From positions 116,319,768-116,383,767 of the forward strand of contig OV884014.1 in assembly GCA_930367205.1 (NCBI GenBank): a DNA stretch of 64,000 nt, given 5' to 3'. Below the pieces are notes generated by a model. It searched no databases, was not told where the DNA came from, and saw nothing but the letters and a program-made list of their open reading frames with translations. How positions within the stretch are numbered: the first letter of the stretch is position 1; every line of letters begins with the position of its first letter. Position numbers and translations under genes: made by a program. Source of the DNA: Acanthosoma haemorrhoidale (lineage: Eukaryota > Arthropoda > Insecta > Hemiptera > Acanthosomatidae). Below, piece after piece: positions 1 through 12,569 of the stretch.

Positions 1-369
1 GAGCCACATACGCTCAGGACATGATTAGAGAAACTGGCCATTGCCAGGACTCCCACTGTCACGCATTTAAAGCAGGTCACAAGACCACTGCCGTTTCAGT
101 CTCCGAGGAGGATTATAGGGATGAGTGGTGCAGTGCAATGACTCTGCTAGGTGATTTGGGCGGTTGGATAGGTTACTATGGAATTCCATGAACTTGGAAG
201 GGATGAGTTCAAGAATGTAAGGTATATGAAGATCGTTATGAAGGGTTTTGTTGCTGACGTAATAAGGGGCATTGACTATTGTTCTCAGCACTTTTAGAAT
301 GACAGGATTGGATACGCGTGATGTTTGACTTTTTTGCTGTCCCCCATAGCTCTATTCCGTATGTCCAGA
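1..369 (-). mobile_element. LINE-A (jockey-like) 3' fragment, RT C-terminus, cut by the window edge
   Basis: On the minus strand the translation includes TIVNAPYYVSNKTLH and then LELIPSKFMEFHSNLSN, the C-terminal tail of a jockey-like reverse transcriptase. The frame ends with ...RRLKRQW and a stop near 67. The upstream stretch up to about 369 carries WGT-like residues in shifted frames. The same sequence recurs in at least six other places here, all on the minus strand. The 3' end of this copy lies left of the window. It is a pseudogene fragment without catalytic motifs. Confidence 0.8.
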
Positions 370-2580
370 TTGACTCAAGTATAACTTTGTAAATTAGCTA
401 TTTGTTTTCTATTGAGAGATGGGACGTCCTTGAACGCATACATTCTGAAGATTAAAGTGGCAGTGACCTGTTTTAATTACACGGAAAAGGTAAGGATATA
501 AGGATGTCTTTTGTTTTTTTAGGCATTATTTTTAACTTTTGACTGTTTATGAGAGTTATTATTTCCCATATATATTAATCAAGCAGTGTCTTTTAAACTT
601 TCTTTAAAGGTTAAGTTAAAGAAATATTGGTTTAAAGCTAGAATGAGGTATGCTATCCAGAGTACACCGTCAGACTGAATTGATACGGTTGAAAGTTTTG
701 TAATTATGATCCTATTAACGCCCTTAAATGAAGTGCAAATTCATAGGATGTCACCCTGCAGGAAGACATTTATCAAGTCATCCTTGCCTAAGGCCATATG
801 TAGGCATCCTGGTCGATTAAACAATTAACTTTCAGGTCCGATTTTTATTTTTTAAAACAGCGCATAAAACTATTCAATTTATATTTAACTCCATCCAAAA
901 TAAAAGCCCACATACCAGTGACTCCGTAAATCCGAGGAGTAAAATTTGTCGTTAATAAATTAACTGTCGTTCTGTGATTGTTCAGTAACGAATTTACATA
1001 TCATTAAAAATTGACCGAATACTAAAGAATCGTAGATTACAGAATCTGGTGAGAAACAACTAAGGTATCTGGATACTTGGTGCTCAGTTACCACGGTCAT
1101 TATTATTGCTGAGTATCTTGCAGCCTTTACTTCTAATTATATTATTATTATTATATTATATTATATATATTGTACTATATGATATTTAAGCTGCTGCTTA
1201 GTCTCTGAATCCAAGTAACACAATTTGTCAAAGGTACAAAGTACTCACGGAACCGTGAATTTTCGATGTGTACCCATTGGAATTAATCATCGTCTACATG
1301 ACAGCTTTTTGGAATTAATGTCACATCAACAATGCAGAATAATTAATGGTGCGACAACTGAAATGTGTTTGCTTTGGTCGACAAAGTTAAATAAAGCAGG
1401 TGTTTTTTTTAAATATTTCTTTTCTGTTCCCACGTCGACCCCGTTCATACAAGATAAGGTCGGAAATTAAAATTTCTTTCCGATGTTCCCATGCTCTCGT
1501 AGAACTGAGAGAGAGAGACAGAACTCTAAAAACCACATATGGTTCCGTCATAAATTAGGCTGTGTCTGACGTCACCAGATGTCCAACCAATGACACTTCG
1601 GTTCCACCCCCGACAATTATTGTGTTGTTGTCATAGCGCCCCGTCTTGAGCGCACATCTGCTCTGTAGAGTTGGACGAAAGAAATCTCTCCGAGAGGCTC
1701 CCCCCGCACAAACCCGCTCCCCCCCCCCCAGGAATTATCATATTAAGCACCGGAGTGCGAGCAACAATGTTGTCAAGTTATCGGGCCTAGTCGACTCAGG
1801 TGTCAGCCATGCTTATCATACGAGCTCACGTGCTGTACCAAGTCACACATTTTCTTATATATTCTTCGTATACGGGAAGGGCACTAAATTATGGTACCGT
1901 TTTTTCCTCTACTACATTAATGCCTAAGTATTAAATTTCGTTAAACTTTATCACTCGGCGTTTTGGACCACCTCTGTTAGGAATTTGAATTGGCGTAAAT
2001 GTTTGAATAATTTTTTTTTGCTTAATAAATTTCTTCTCTTATTCCAGAGGATTGTATTCTGGACTGTCACGATGCAAATTTAGCTGTATTATTTTTTATT
2101 TTATTTTTTTATTTCAGCATTGATGTTCATTTTATGAAGATTACTTGATCGCTCAATTTGTCCGGCCGTTTTCGTCAAATATTTATTTAAATTATATGCC
2201 TTAAGCTAATAACGATAAATTATATTTAATAAGACTCTTCCTATTTAGTCCGTGGGTGGATGCTATAAGATTAATGAAATTGCTGTCTTTTGGATTTAAC
2301 AAAAATCTTCGGTAAATGCTCGTAATATTTTTCTTTTAAATAAATTGCAGTTTCTTAAGTGAATGGAGAACTGCAAACACTAAATACCATTCCACGTTAG
2401 GCTAAGAATCCCGAAATAGCTATTTATTGAGTTTCAACCTTTTACATTAGTTAAAACATAGCAATTATGTTAAAGAATATAATCAACTAAATCCTTTGTA
2501 CGAAATAGAAAAATAAGGCGAGGAATTACATAGTTAGTAAGTAAAATACACCAAATTAATCGGTGATGTTCCTTGAATGG
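370..2580. other. Non-coding stretch, AT-rich, with one GC-rich patch
   Basis: There is no supportable gene. A simple ATT/ATATAT tract lies near 1138-1175. The GC-richer block at about 1560-1840 is listed separately as possible regulatory DNA. Short open frames near 1225-1470 and 1646-1927 have no recognisable motif and are probably chance. Confidence 0.5.
1560..1840. promoter_or_regulatory. Promoter-like GC-rich patch with CRE, CCAAT and E-box
   Basis: A perfect cAMP-response palindrome TGACGTCA is at 1567-1574, a CCAAT box at 1587-1591 and a CACGTG E-box at 1827-1832. They sit in a GC-richer block inside AT-rich DNA. This is the combination expected of a promoter or enhancer, possibly an alternative promoter of the surrounding gene. 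No TATA box or initiator was fixed and the motifs could be chance. Confidence 0.25.
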
Positions 2581-3191
2581 CTGTTCAAATCCTATAAATA
2601 ATAAGTCTATAATGATTAATAAATAAAATAATCCAAATTAATAACATCGGCGATGTTCCTCGATGACACTAGTATGACTGAAATAGTGACAAAACATCAT
2701 ATCATGATACAATTTAATAATTATTATTTATAACGCTGTAATTATTTATAGTATGTAATTGTAAAAAAGTCTAGTGAACGCATTCAAATAGCATAGCCGG
2801 TTTCTTAGGTTATGTCCAAAATTTGTTTAATATATTTGCGAATGGTGGATTTTGTGTTAACAAAATTGTAAATCATATACTTTTCACTCACCCTAGTAAA
2901 TCTAAAAGGAATCGATTATTTTATTTTATAATTGTATATCATTAAGTCATTTATAATGTTTATAATAAACGAGATATTTAAATAATATCCCATGAAAAAC
3001 TGTAGGACCACTGAGATTTATAACTGAGTTAAAAGTATTCTTTTCAAACTTATTATCATTATTTCAATAAAACAATAGCATCTGAAAGTCCAATAATTTG
3101 GGAGATTGGTGACAACAGCAAAAATTGTATCCAAAGATATGTTCTTAAAGAACTAAGGATGTGTTGCTAAATTAGAATTAGTAAGGATTTC
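2581..3191. repeat. Direct duplication, copy 1
   Basis: This stretch, starting CTGTTCAAATCCTATAAATA, is repeated almost base for base at 7343-7946, with only scattered substitutions and small indels. It contains no open frame or terminal repeat. A related half-motif (CCAAATTAATCGGTGATGTTCC) lies just upstream near 2550. It may be a repeat family member or one half of a local duplication. Confidence 0.85.
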
Positions 3192-5853
3192 TGCAAGTAC
3201 GTTTGCGTAACAAAAAAACAGAATAACTTGTGATCTGCTAACAAAACTGTTTATTACCATTACCACAAAGATTATCTTGATTTAAATTTTGAATGTTTTA
3301 ATCATATTTTAAATAGTCATATATAACTTGTAAAAATTTTTTTTATTTTTGTAAACTAGATTTTTGGGGGTTTTTTTTTCTTGAGTAGGTTTTAATTTAA
3401 TTTTCCCTACTATTTTAAAGATTTACAAGACAGAAAACTTCTGTGGAGTCTCTGAAAAATTCCTTGCAATGGCTACACACGTACTGAGCAAAATGGACGA
3501 CACCACTTGAGAAAAGGCAGAAGTAATCAAAAGGAGAACCTTCAACGTTGAAATTCAGAACACAATTCAATGAACTAAAACTGGAACGGTCATGCGTCAC
3601 TTACAAATCCTCCTTGCCAATATTGGGTATTGGTTCTTATGTTATATTCGGCTTGCGAATGTGCCCCCGGCGTGGAACGGGAATCTTTGACCGCATCCGA
3701 CCGTTCCTGTCTTTATTTTTTTAACTTCTTTTTGTCTCCCTTTCGGGTCGTGGTCTTTCCGGTAAGGAACGGCCTATAAAGATGTTCACCTGCCGTCTGG
3801 GGATTAACGACCTCCAGAGTAAAATATCGGCCCTCGTAGGCGGCAAACAAGACAAAGGGGAGGCGGCATCTTGTACTCCTTCGCCGATTTTAAATCCGCG
3901 GCGATGTATTGTTCTCGGGCGTCATTTACCGTTCAGTTCTTCAGTGGGGGACGGGGGTGGGACCCATTTATCTGCATCGACATCATACGAGATATTTCGG
4001 GTCGTAGCTTTAGGAAACATTATAATAAATCTATTTCCCTGGGTTATGTTTCCTGTTGATTAATGTAATGGATTTAGCAAAAACCAACTGTTCCATGAAG
4101 GTATATAAACACTGCTCTTACCAGCCTTAATGCTTTTGAGAGTTATATCTTCGGATGCAGAAGCTATATCCTTGAGGATATTTCAAGTACAAAGTGGGGG
4201 GGGGGGGTGTCTCATCCTTGCATAATTATACCCGAGGCAAACTATCAAGTTACAATGTTCGCTGCCTTCCTCCCACCTGAACACTCCATGACAGGTGCTT
4301 CGCCTAGCCTTGCAAGTATGCGGAAGGCACTAGTCTATGATCTTCGATACACTACACCGGTAACAGCACCGTCGGCGATAGGGATCGACCAACTAGGCAA
4401 CTCGACACAAGAGCAATAAATCACCATGGCAACATGTATTTTCATGCTGAGAGAGGTGGAAGGGCGGGGGGATGTTAACATAACCGGTCGTCAAACTGAG
4501 TCATTAAACAGTCTGGACGAATATGACTGCTCTATACCGTAACATGCCAGTAATCTGTGCGCACCATCTCTCTACCGGGCAGCACATCTATGTGTATCAT
4601 AAATGTCTAAGCATATCATAAGATGCTTAAATAGTTTATGATTAAGTGTACATTTATAGACTCTAATTATGAAATATAAGGCAACTTAGACAAAATGTAG
4701 AGAGTGGTTGCACGTTCAACATGTTTTAATCTTAGGAGAAGATATTTCACTAGAAAAATACATACAGCTAAAAAAATTTATCAGATAAAACACCTTCTGT
4801 CTCTCAACAGCTTTAGTGATTTGTAGCCAAACGTTTTCGATGTACTAAACCGCCGGTTCGGTTTGTAGCATTCGTGAGATATACATATAAAACTGTTATA
4901 ACAATTAATGATCTAATTGAAACAATAAAAATGATTAAGTGGATAAAATCAGCATACCGTAATAAATAATATAATTTGTAATATATATAAAAATTGTTTA
5001 CGCTCGGTAAAAAACTGTATTATTTGCTGGGTTTGTTTATAGTGTGGGTCAACTTGGAATGTTTTTGGAGCAAGACCTACACGGTGATTTATTCAATGAG
5101 CCATTTAGTTACAATTTACTGGTCTCAAAATCCGTTTGGATCTGTATTTATTCAAAGAACGGACTTTAAATGGCTTTTAAAATATTAATGACTACCTTTT
5201 TAGGAAGACAACCATTTCCGGAAAGGCAACATGGGAGACCGGAGGAAGAGTTTTTAGCTAAGTCAGCGCGAGAAAGCCTTAAATGGCCCGATAGGATGTT
5301 GCAGATGCTGCACGGAGCCACATGGTGCAGAATGTGCAGCCACATGTTGTACCATGCTCGACCGTTCCTCAAGGGTGTGATCCAGCAAAGGGCACGGTCG
5401 TCGAAGGAGAGGTCGACCACTCAACGGGTCTTCCCTCCAGCCGGCAATTACCTGCTCTGTAATCTCCGCTACTGTCTGCCTACCTGCTTATTAAAATCCC
5501 ATCTTCGGTAGCGCCCGTCGACGGTCCCGCTGCGACAATTAGTCTTACTCAACTAGCAATCAATTGTATTTTCAACCGTACTTTCGATACGAGTAATTAT
5601 TTTATTATTCCTTGTTTTCTTCCTAATATATACATAATATTCTACATCCTCATGTGCCACTACAATGCCATGCTTGCTTAATACGGAGTTGGAAGGGTCA
5701 ATAGTATCTGACCAACAAGACAGCTCCTCCCCCTGTGAATTTTTCATTATATACCTTCTATTTTTTTAGTACAGAAAAACAAAAGTTCGCTGATTTCTCT
5801 TTTTCATCAGTGAAAAGCTTTCATAATCTGTAGTACAAAATTTTTCATATAAA
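3192..5853. other. Non-coding stretch with GC-richer islands
   Basis: No gene is supported. GC-richer islands lie near 3650-4060, 4250-4400 and 5200-5520. The last holds a 113-codon open frame (5170-5511) without any recognised motif. An 11-base G run is at about 4197-4207. The islands are not repeated elsewhere in the window, so conserved non-coding DNA is possible. Confidence 0.4.
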
Positions 5854-6731
5854 TTGGGTTGGCAAGAAAGTGATTTCGGCTTGCACTAGTAGATAGCGTT
5901 ATGTTTGTTCTATTGTCAATATTGCAATTTTTTTCTTTTGAGATTTGGTAGTCGATACCTTTAAGTTGCTATAGAAACAAATTCTGTGTCATTTTGTTTA
6001 CAACTGTCAGTTTTAACATGAAGTGCAAAAATAAGTAATTTTTATAAAGGCAATAAAGCGGCTGAGGCTCACAAAGAGACATGTGAAGTTAATGGCGATG
6101 ACTGTTTAACAGGACGCACGTGTCAGAATTGGTTTAAAAAATTTCATTTCATTCTGGAGATCTTTCACTCATAGATGACCAATGTTCTGGTCGACCTTCT
6201 GAAGTTGATGATGACAAAATGAAAGCCATAATCGAATCGAATCGTCATATAACTGTGGGAGATATTGCAAAACAGTTTAATGTATCACGCACAACAATTG
6301 AAAACCATATAAGACGTCTTGGACTTGTTAAGAAGCTCGAAATTTGGGTTCCGCCACGACAATGCGAGGCCTCACACATCTTTAGCGACACGTACTAAAC
6401 TATTGGAGCTTGGTTGTGAAGTGATGTCGCATCCCCCATACAGCCCTTACCTTGCACCATCGGCATACCATTTATCTCGGAGTTTATAAAACTTTTTAAA
6501 TGGTAAAAATTTCAGTAATAACGATGATCTCAAATCGCACTTGGTTGAGTTTTTTGCTGATAAGGAACAGAAGTTTTATGAGCGCGGGATCATGAAGTTA
6601 GCACAAAGATGGCAAAATGTCATCGAACAGAATAGAAGATATTTGACTGATTACAGTTCATTTTTTGTATAGAAAAAATTAAGTTTTATTTCGCACTAAA
6701 AAAACCGAAATTACTTTCTTGCCAACCCCAA
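5854..6731 (+). mobile_element. Internally deleted mariner, copy 1
   Basis: The ends are mariner-type inverted repeats: TTGGGTTGGCAAGAAAGTGA at the left and its imperfect complement (ending TTGCCAACCCCAA) at the right. The interior encodes decayed transposase pieces: the helix-turn-helix region (HSGDLSLIDDQCSGRPSEV, then IRRLGLVKKLEIWV), joined straight to the DNARPHTSLATR and HPPYSPYLAPSAYH regions. The total is 878 bp against about 1.3 kb for a full mariner, so the centre with the first catalytic Asp is missing. Of the catalytic triad, the second Asp remains in HDNARPH and the third is mutated to Tyr in this copy. Frameshifts and stops make it non-autonomous. Confidence 0.92.
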
Positions 6732-7342
6732 TAGAATGGATTTACAAGATAAACGTATTTTAATAACTCATTTCATATTCCGAAAACTGCGATTCAGGGG
6801 GAGCCTGCAAATATGCATAAAAATTTGTGAACCAGTAAACTCAAAAGATCTTGTTCATTATGGGCATTTACACTTTGTTAGTAAAGCCCTTACGAACTAG
6901 CGCGCAGTAACTTATAATAATTCCAGCAAACTTAAATCCAAAATAATTTTCAAAGAATAATATTTGATAGAATAAAGAACACTCCAATACCGACAGCTTC
7001 TGCCTTATGAAATGTTAGACGTTTTCGTTTTTGATTAGGCTCTTTTGTTAAAAAAGTCAACTTGAAAATAGATTAATTAATTCTTTGCTCTTTGTTAAAG
7101 TTTTATGTTCATTTCGTCTCCTTCCTCCAATTTCATCCTAGTATCTTCTCTCGATTCTCGGGCATGGTTGTGGTGTGTGTGTGGTCTCCCGATAGTCCTC
7201 AATGCTACGATTGGAGCGAATCGTAAACTGTTTGCTTAGATATCTGTCATGATGGCTCTCCCCCCTGGTTCCGTGGATATCAGGTCTTGGTCCATACCTT
7301 GTTCGAACCTATAACTCTCATAATCTTATGTACAACTCACTA
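6732..7342. other. Non-coding stretch
   Basis: It is AT-rich with no open frame of note. There is a short GT-run near 7170. Nothing recognised. Confidence 0.5.
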
Positions 7343-7946
7343 CTGTTCAAATCCTATAAATAATAAGTCTATACACGATTAATAAATAAAATAAACCAAA
7401 TTAATAACATCGGCGATATTCCTCGATGACACCAGTATGACTGAAATAGTGACAAACCATCATATCATGATACACTTTAATAATTATTATTTATAACGCT
7501 ATAATTATTTATTAAAGGTATAATTGTGTATAAAACGTCAATTCAAATAGCATAGCCGGTATCTTACGTTATGTCCAAAGTTTGTTTAATATATTTGCGA
7601 ATGGTGGATTCTGTGTTAACACAATTGTAAATCATATACTTTTCACTCACCCTAGTAAATCTAAAAGGAATCAATTATTTTATTTTATAATTGTATATCA
7701 TTAAGTCATTTATAATGTTTATAATAAACGAGATATTTAAATAATATCCCATGAAAAACTGTAGGACCACTGAGATTTATAACTGAGTTAAAAGTATTCT
7801 TTTCAAACTTATTATCATTATTTCAATAAAACAATAGCATCTGAAAGTCCACTAATTTGGGAGATAGGTGACAATAGCAAACATTTTATCCAAAGATATG
7901 TTCTTAAACAACTAAAGGATGCGTTGCTAAAATTAGTAAGGATTTC
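7343..7946. repeat. Direct duplication, copy 2
   Basis: This is the partner of 2581-3191 in the same orientation, about 4.76 kb away. Both copies share sequence from CTGTTCAAATCC through AGTAAGGATTTC. Mariner copy 1 lies between them. Confidence 0.85.
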
Positions 7947-9981
7947 GCGACCGAAGTGGTAAAAGTCGATAGGATCAATAGTGAGACACAATCGGCAATC
8001 CTTCATCCCTGCCCTCAAGAATAAGAAAATATCTTCACATCAGAAACCATAAATTAATTATTATAATTAGGACGATTCTTAGTAGACTTCATTGAAGTAG
8101 TCCTGCATTCAATGGTCTTCTCCTTCCTCTCAATTTGGAAGTATTGAGGGAAGATGTGAAAACAGGACAAAAGCATAAATACTCTAAAGCCTTCTTACGA
8201 GTTTGAGATTACTCGGCTTAATACGACCAGACTTTCACGCTAACTGTAACGAACAACTATATTCTCGTTATTGAAAATTCAGCATAGATATAAATGACGA
8301 GTCCTGATGTTTATACTGTCCGAAATGATTTCCTCGGCTGTAGACGAGTCATTTCCGATGACTGCGCGTATCGGTGCGAACTGATTTAGTTCAAGCCCGA
8401 ATGAATGTGGCAATTAACGGGACTGCGGTTCGGAGCCCGATGAGGTGATCGACTGACCGGATGATCGTGAGTCGCGCCAACTGGACCTCGCCCACACCTG
8501 GTGACCTTTCCCAGACGGCCGCGACGACGAGTGTTCCACGGGAACGGCAACCCTTTTGCCATCTCATCGGCATTCAAATCTCCTACTTCATTAAACGCCG
8601 GTGGAAACTGTGGAGCCATATATAGGCAAAGGTTAATATTTCCGCCAGGCTCCCAACAATTTAAGAGAAGTGTTAAGAAAATTTAAAGTGAGGGCCTTTT
8701 CATGTTTCCTGGACGATGCAAATACTAAAGAGAAGTGATACAAGTTTCTTCTTTGGTTTTTTTGTACTCCTTAGAACTTCGAAAAGAAAAGAATATTTCC
8801 AAATATTTACCATAAATTGTACTTATTTTCGCCTGCTGAATTTGGCTAAATATTTCACAAACTGTTAAAAACAAAAAATTATACCTAAAATGTTGCGTCT
8901 GTCGTGACTAAGATACGAATAATGGCCTAGACAAAAAACTGTCTACTATTGAGAACCAATACAAGTAAATAAAATAATGTATTCAGTAACTATATAACAC
9001 ATAAAAGTCAACTAATCCAGCATTTGCCCTGTGCGGTTACAAAAGGTGACAAGTCAAAAGTTGAATAATGTGGTCTTTTAGTGGAACATACCGGAGTTTA
9101 AGTTAGAGTCAAGTATTATCAAAGCACTTGAACTCAAGAGATAAAATTTAACAGAGGACAATTTAGAAAGCAGAGGTCGAGGAAAGACAAACGATTTTAT
9201 CATATTTTGTTTCATAGATTTAGATATAAATTTATTTGCCTCTATTTCAATAATAGTAATAAGGTTTCATGTTTAAATTATATACTATTTTGGGAGTACA
9301 ACAGGCATTTATCGAACTTAATGAAGCGAATTCAGAGGCCTAAAATACGAAGCTTAAAGGCGGTGTCCAAATTTAAAGCAGGTATTGCACCTCTCTCGCG
9401 CAACACCGTCAGTCATTAGTAATGAGCTAATTGATGTTGTGTCACTTATATCTCGGAGAGGTTTACCTTCGTCACTTGACCTGAATATTCCGTTTCTTTC
9501 AGCTCTCTAGAGAGTGACAATAAACTGAGATAAAGAAGGCCCCTTACAGAAGTCGATGACTCTGCGAAACAGAGCTCACATCTGGAACAATAGGAGTTCG
9601 ATGTAGGTCTGATGCCCACGCTTCGAGTCGATTCGTCTTCGTCAATCAGACTCCACTAATAAATTACTCTCACAATGGACTAAGCGGTGAAAAAAACAAA
9701 GGTTCAACAATGTAGAGCTTGTTTAAATTAAATATAATAATCTTGACATTCCGACACATCTGGAAGCTCCAGAATTGATGGGATGCCAGGCGATCAATGA
9801 AAAATTTATATGTTATTCTTTGTTAAACCGTACTTCTCTGAAATATAAACAACTTTGTATGTGTGTATGGAATGTTTACATTTTACCGAGTTGATAATGT
9901 TATAATATTTATTTTTTATGTAACACTATGTTGAAAGATGTGTATTTTCATCAAATTAGTCATGAAATATGTGTCGTCGTT
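7947..9981. other. Non-coding stretch
   Basis: No gene is supported. A GC-richer block at about 8330-8650 gives overlapping short open frames on both strands, which suggests composition rather than coding. The remainder is AT-rich. No repeat partner was noticed. Confidence 0.45.
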
Positions 9982-10424
9982 AGTTTTATAATGCTTGCTT
10001 TCTATATAATATTTATAATCTTGCAAAGAACAAGTAGACGGGACCTGAGCAGTACTGTATACCTGCCTCGTGACTTGATGGAAGTCACTGATGGTTCCTG
10101 TTATTTTTAAGTAAGCAACCGCATCCCTTCAAGACCTCCCTACTTCCCAGAATCTTATCCTTTTCTTATACATATATTTGGCACTCATTAGCCCAAAATA
10201 ATTTTCCTTTATTTTTCCCACATCCAATTTTTATAAGTTTAAGAGCTAAGGGGGGGGGGAAACAAAAAAAAAACACATATCCCACTTGTGCCTAGATATT
10301 GCACCCAGTATGTAGTAACGTAACTCTTAAGATTTGTATATACCAAAGTTTCGCTTGTACTTCATAATAAAGATTTTCTTTCTTTTATTTTATAAAGACT
10401 CTCCTCTTAAAGATTTATTTAACT
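9982..10424 (+). mobile_element. LTR copy 1 (gypsy-like ends) carrying a nested LINE-B tail
   Basis: It starts AGTTTTATAATGCTTGC and ends GATTTATTTAACT, so the termini are of the AGTT(A)...(T)AACT type used by several Ty3/gypsy elements. It contains a polyadenylation signal (CATAATAAAG) about 50 bp before the end, as expected for R/U5. It shares GTATACCTGCCTCGTGACTT and GTAAGCAACCGCATCCC with copies at 10635 (inverted), 33030, 33988 and 62504. A LINE-B 3' tail with poly-A interrupts it at about 10180-10273. Confidence 0.7.
10180..10273 (+). mobile_element. LINE-B 3' tail nested in the LTR
   Basis: The block GGCACTCATTAGCCCAAAAT... to GAGCTAAGGGGGGGGG plus poly-A interrupts the LTR, whose other copies read straight through this point. 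CATAT occurs on both sides as a possible short target duplication. It is a strongly 5'-truncated non-LTR insertion. Confidence 0.75.
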
Positions 10425-10634
10425 GTTCATTTAACACGATGTCGAATCAATTATACTTTGCATGCTTTGGGGTTTAGTTTGGGTGTGGATTTCCAATTTA
10501 TTAACTCTTTCGAATGTTATCCATGGGAGCAATTGACGATGGCAATTTATATTCATTTGCTCCACGCTAAGAATCAGATTAAAACCTCCAATGCAAAAAG
10601 TGATTTATGGTATTCCAAAAACTTTTTTTCAGTC

Positions 10635-10957
10635 AGTTAAATAATCTTTGAAGAGGAGAGTCATTTAAAAGAAAAGCTTTATTATGAAGTACAAGCAAAA
10701 CACAGGTATATACAAATATTAAGAGTTACGTTACTACATACTGGGTGGAAGGTCTAGGGGATGAGTGGGGTCTGGGGCTAAAGCTGAGACATACATGTAT
10801 AAGAAAAGGATAAGATTCTGAGAAGTAGGGAGGTCTTGAAGGGATGCGGTTGCTTACTTAAAAATAACAGGGAACCATCAGTGACTTCCATCAAGTCACG
10901 AGGCAGGTATACAGTTCTTCTCAAACCTCTTCTACTTGTTCTTAGCATTATAAAACT
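10635..10957 (-). mobile_element. Solo LTR, inverted relative to the copy at 9982
   Basis: On the plus strand it runs AGTTAAATAATCTTTGAAGA... to ...GCATTATAAAACT, the reverse complement of the 9982-10424 LTR without the nested LINE tail. The two copies face each other across about 210 bp. The spacer holds a 60-codon open frame with no recognised motif. Confidence 0.75.
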
Positions 10958-11149
10958 AGTCTATTTGTTTAAATTAGAACAATCTACACAGAAATTTGTT
11001 ATCAATAACATTTTCAGGAAAATTTTATTATTAGTAACTCTCATCAGGGAATGGAAGCTCCCGTCATGACACCTTGAAAATAATGTAACTTTACTGTGAG
11101 TTCATTCTTAGCCGTGAATATTTCCACAATTTAGTCCATAAATTTATAA
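10958..11149. other. Short non-coding gap
   Basis: AT-rich; nothing recognised. Confidence 0.5.
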
Positions 11150-11600
11150 ATAATATCTTTATTGTGCTAAAATTACAATCCCTCGCTATGCCAAAGAGGA
11201 AGCGGAAGTCCCCCACGCTCGTCCATCATCCGGATACGAGGCAGTGGAGGCTGACAAAGAGAGCGAGAGCCACATACGCTCAGGACATGATTGGAAAAAC
11301 TGGTCGATAGGTGGTTCGATAGGTCACTATGGAATTTCATGAACTTGGAAGGAATGAGTTCGAGAATGGAGGGTATATTAAGATATTTATGAAGAGTTTT
11401 GTTGCTGACGTAATAAGGGGCATTTACTATTGTACTCAGGACTTTTGATTGAAAGGATTGGATACGCTTGATGTTCGACTTTGTTCCTGTCCCCCATAGC
11501 TTTATTCCGTATGTCCAGAAATATATGTGGTGGATGAACCGCAAGTAACTCTCTTCTACCAAGCTAAGACTGTTTTCCAACACTTACATACTTCACTTTG
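11150..11600 (-). mobile_element. LINE-A (jockey-like) 3' copy with internal deletions
   Basis: The minus-strand frame (11173-11583) reads YGIKLWGTGTKSNIKRIQSF, then QSKVLSTIVNAPYYVSNKTL, a jockey-type reverse-transcriptase C-terminal region with the usual W-G-T and Q-S-K-V-L motifs. Compared with other copies it lacks a block near the 3' end (ACAATC joins CCTCGCTATG) and another in the middle (AACTGGTC joins GATAGG). This is the copy reaching furthest toward the 5' end. It is a pseudogene fragment. Confidence 0.82.
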
Positions 11601-12569
11601 TTGTCTAAATAGCTACCAGTTACATGTTTTGAATGGTTTTGAGTAGACTATCCCGTTGGAAAATGGACTCATATAGGACTGTGAAGTGACTGTAATCAGT
11701 GACCTGGAATCAGACAGAGAGACAGGAAGTGTAAGCAAGGAACATGAGTGAGAGGACAGGAGGCAGGCTCGTTAGGGACCGTGACGGAACAGCTTCCACG
11801 GCCATCACTCACTACACCTGCCTGATGAAGCTGACCGGACCTGAGGTTTCGGCTGCCTTAGCCCACCTTCGTATGAATTATAGTTATGAATAAATCATAA
11901 GTTACATATTAGTGCAGGGCTCAATGAGCAGCTATAATAGGAGAAAAAAACCTTTTGAAGCTACGTAAGAATACTTCATTAAGAAGTAGAGAACCCAGGT
12001 CGCGCTGGAGGGAGCAAGAAGAACTGGACAATACTCCAGCTCCATGGGAGATAATATTTACCCCGAGACCCTTTTTCGAGTACTTAGCCCTCAATAAAGG
12101 CTTATTTTACTACAAACATTTGCACATGGTGATTGAGAATGATGATCTGATGCATGAAATGAAAATATAAACTACTTAATTCTTGGGCATAAAGGGGCTA
12201 TGTAGGTGACTAGAAAGAAAACATCAAGAGATCGTAACAAAAAACATAATTGAGTACTGATGGAAAAAAAAAAAAATTAAGAAAGCAGGAATTATTACTT
12301 AAGTGTAGAGAGCGCGGAGGACTGCTAACAGTATAATACTGATGTACTCTAAACTCATAGACTCGATGGAGAATAGAGCTCCTAAGGTTTTTGGCATGGA
12401 TAAGAAAATAATGTTCAAATGAAGAACATTAGTGAGAAGTGAAACGGAGATCGCATGGTTGGGATCTAGTATTTTGGGGTTTGAACTGGGAGGAGATCGT
12501 GAAGTTAAGGAGGCTATTTAGTCAAGATAGCCCTGAAGGGGACGGATCAAAGTATTGGTATATATATAT
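11601..12569. other. Non-coding stretch
   Basis: No motif was recognised. A 71-codon frame (11955-12170) is probably chance. It is slightly richer in G+C at 11690-11850. Confidence 0.45.

Noticed and set aside
3782..3819. ATG-led open stretch ending near GTAAAA as a possible first exon
   Set aside because: The donor is weak and its phase does not match the candidate exon at 14289.
5170..5511. 113-codon plus-strand open frame in a GC-richer patch
   Set aside because: No recognised domain, an overlapping minus-strand frame of 84 codons, no splice signals and no clear promoter; open length follows composition.
9540..9660. GC-richer segment after CCCCTTACAG as a possible exon
   Set aside because: All three frames are closed within about 60 bp and no consensus donor follows.
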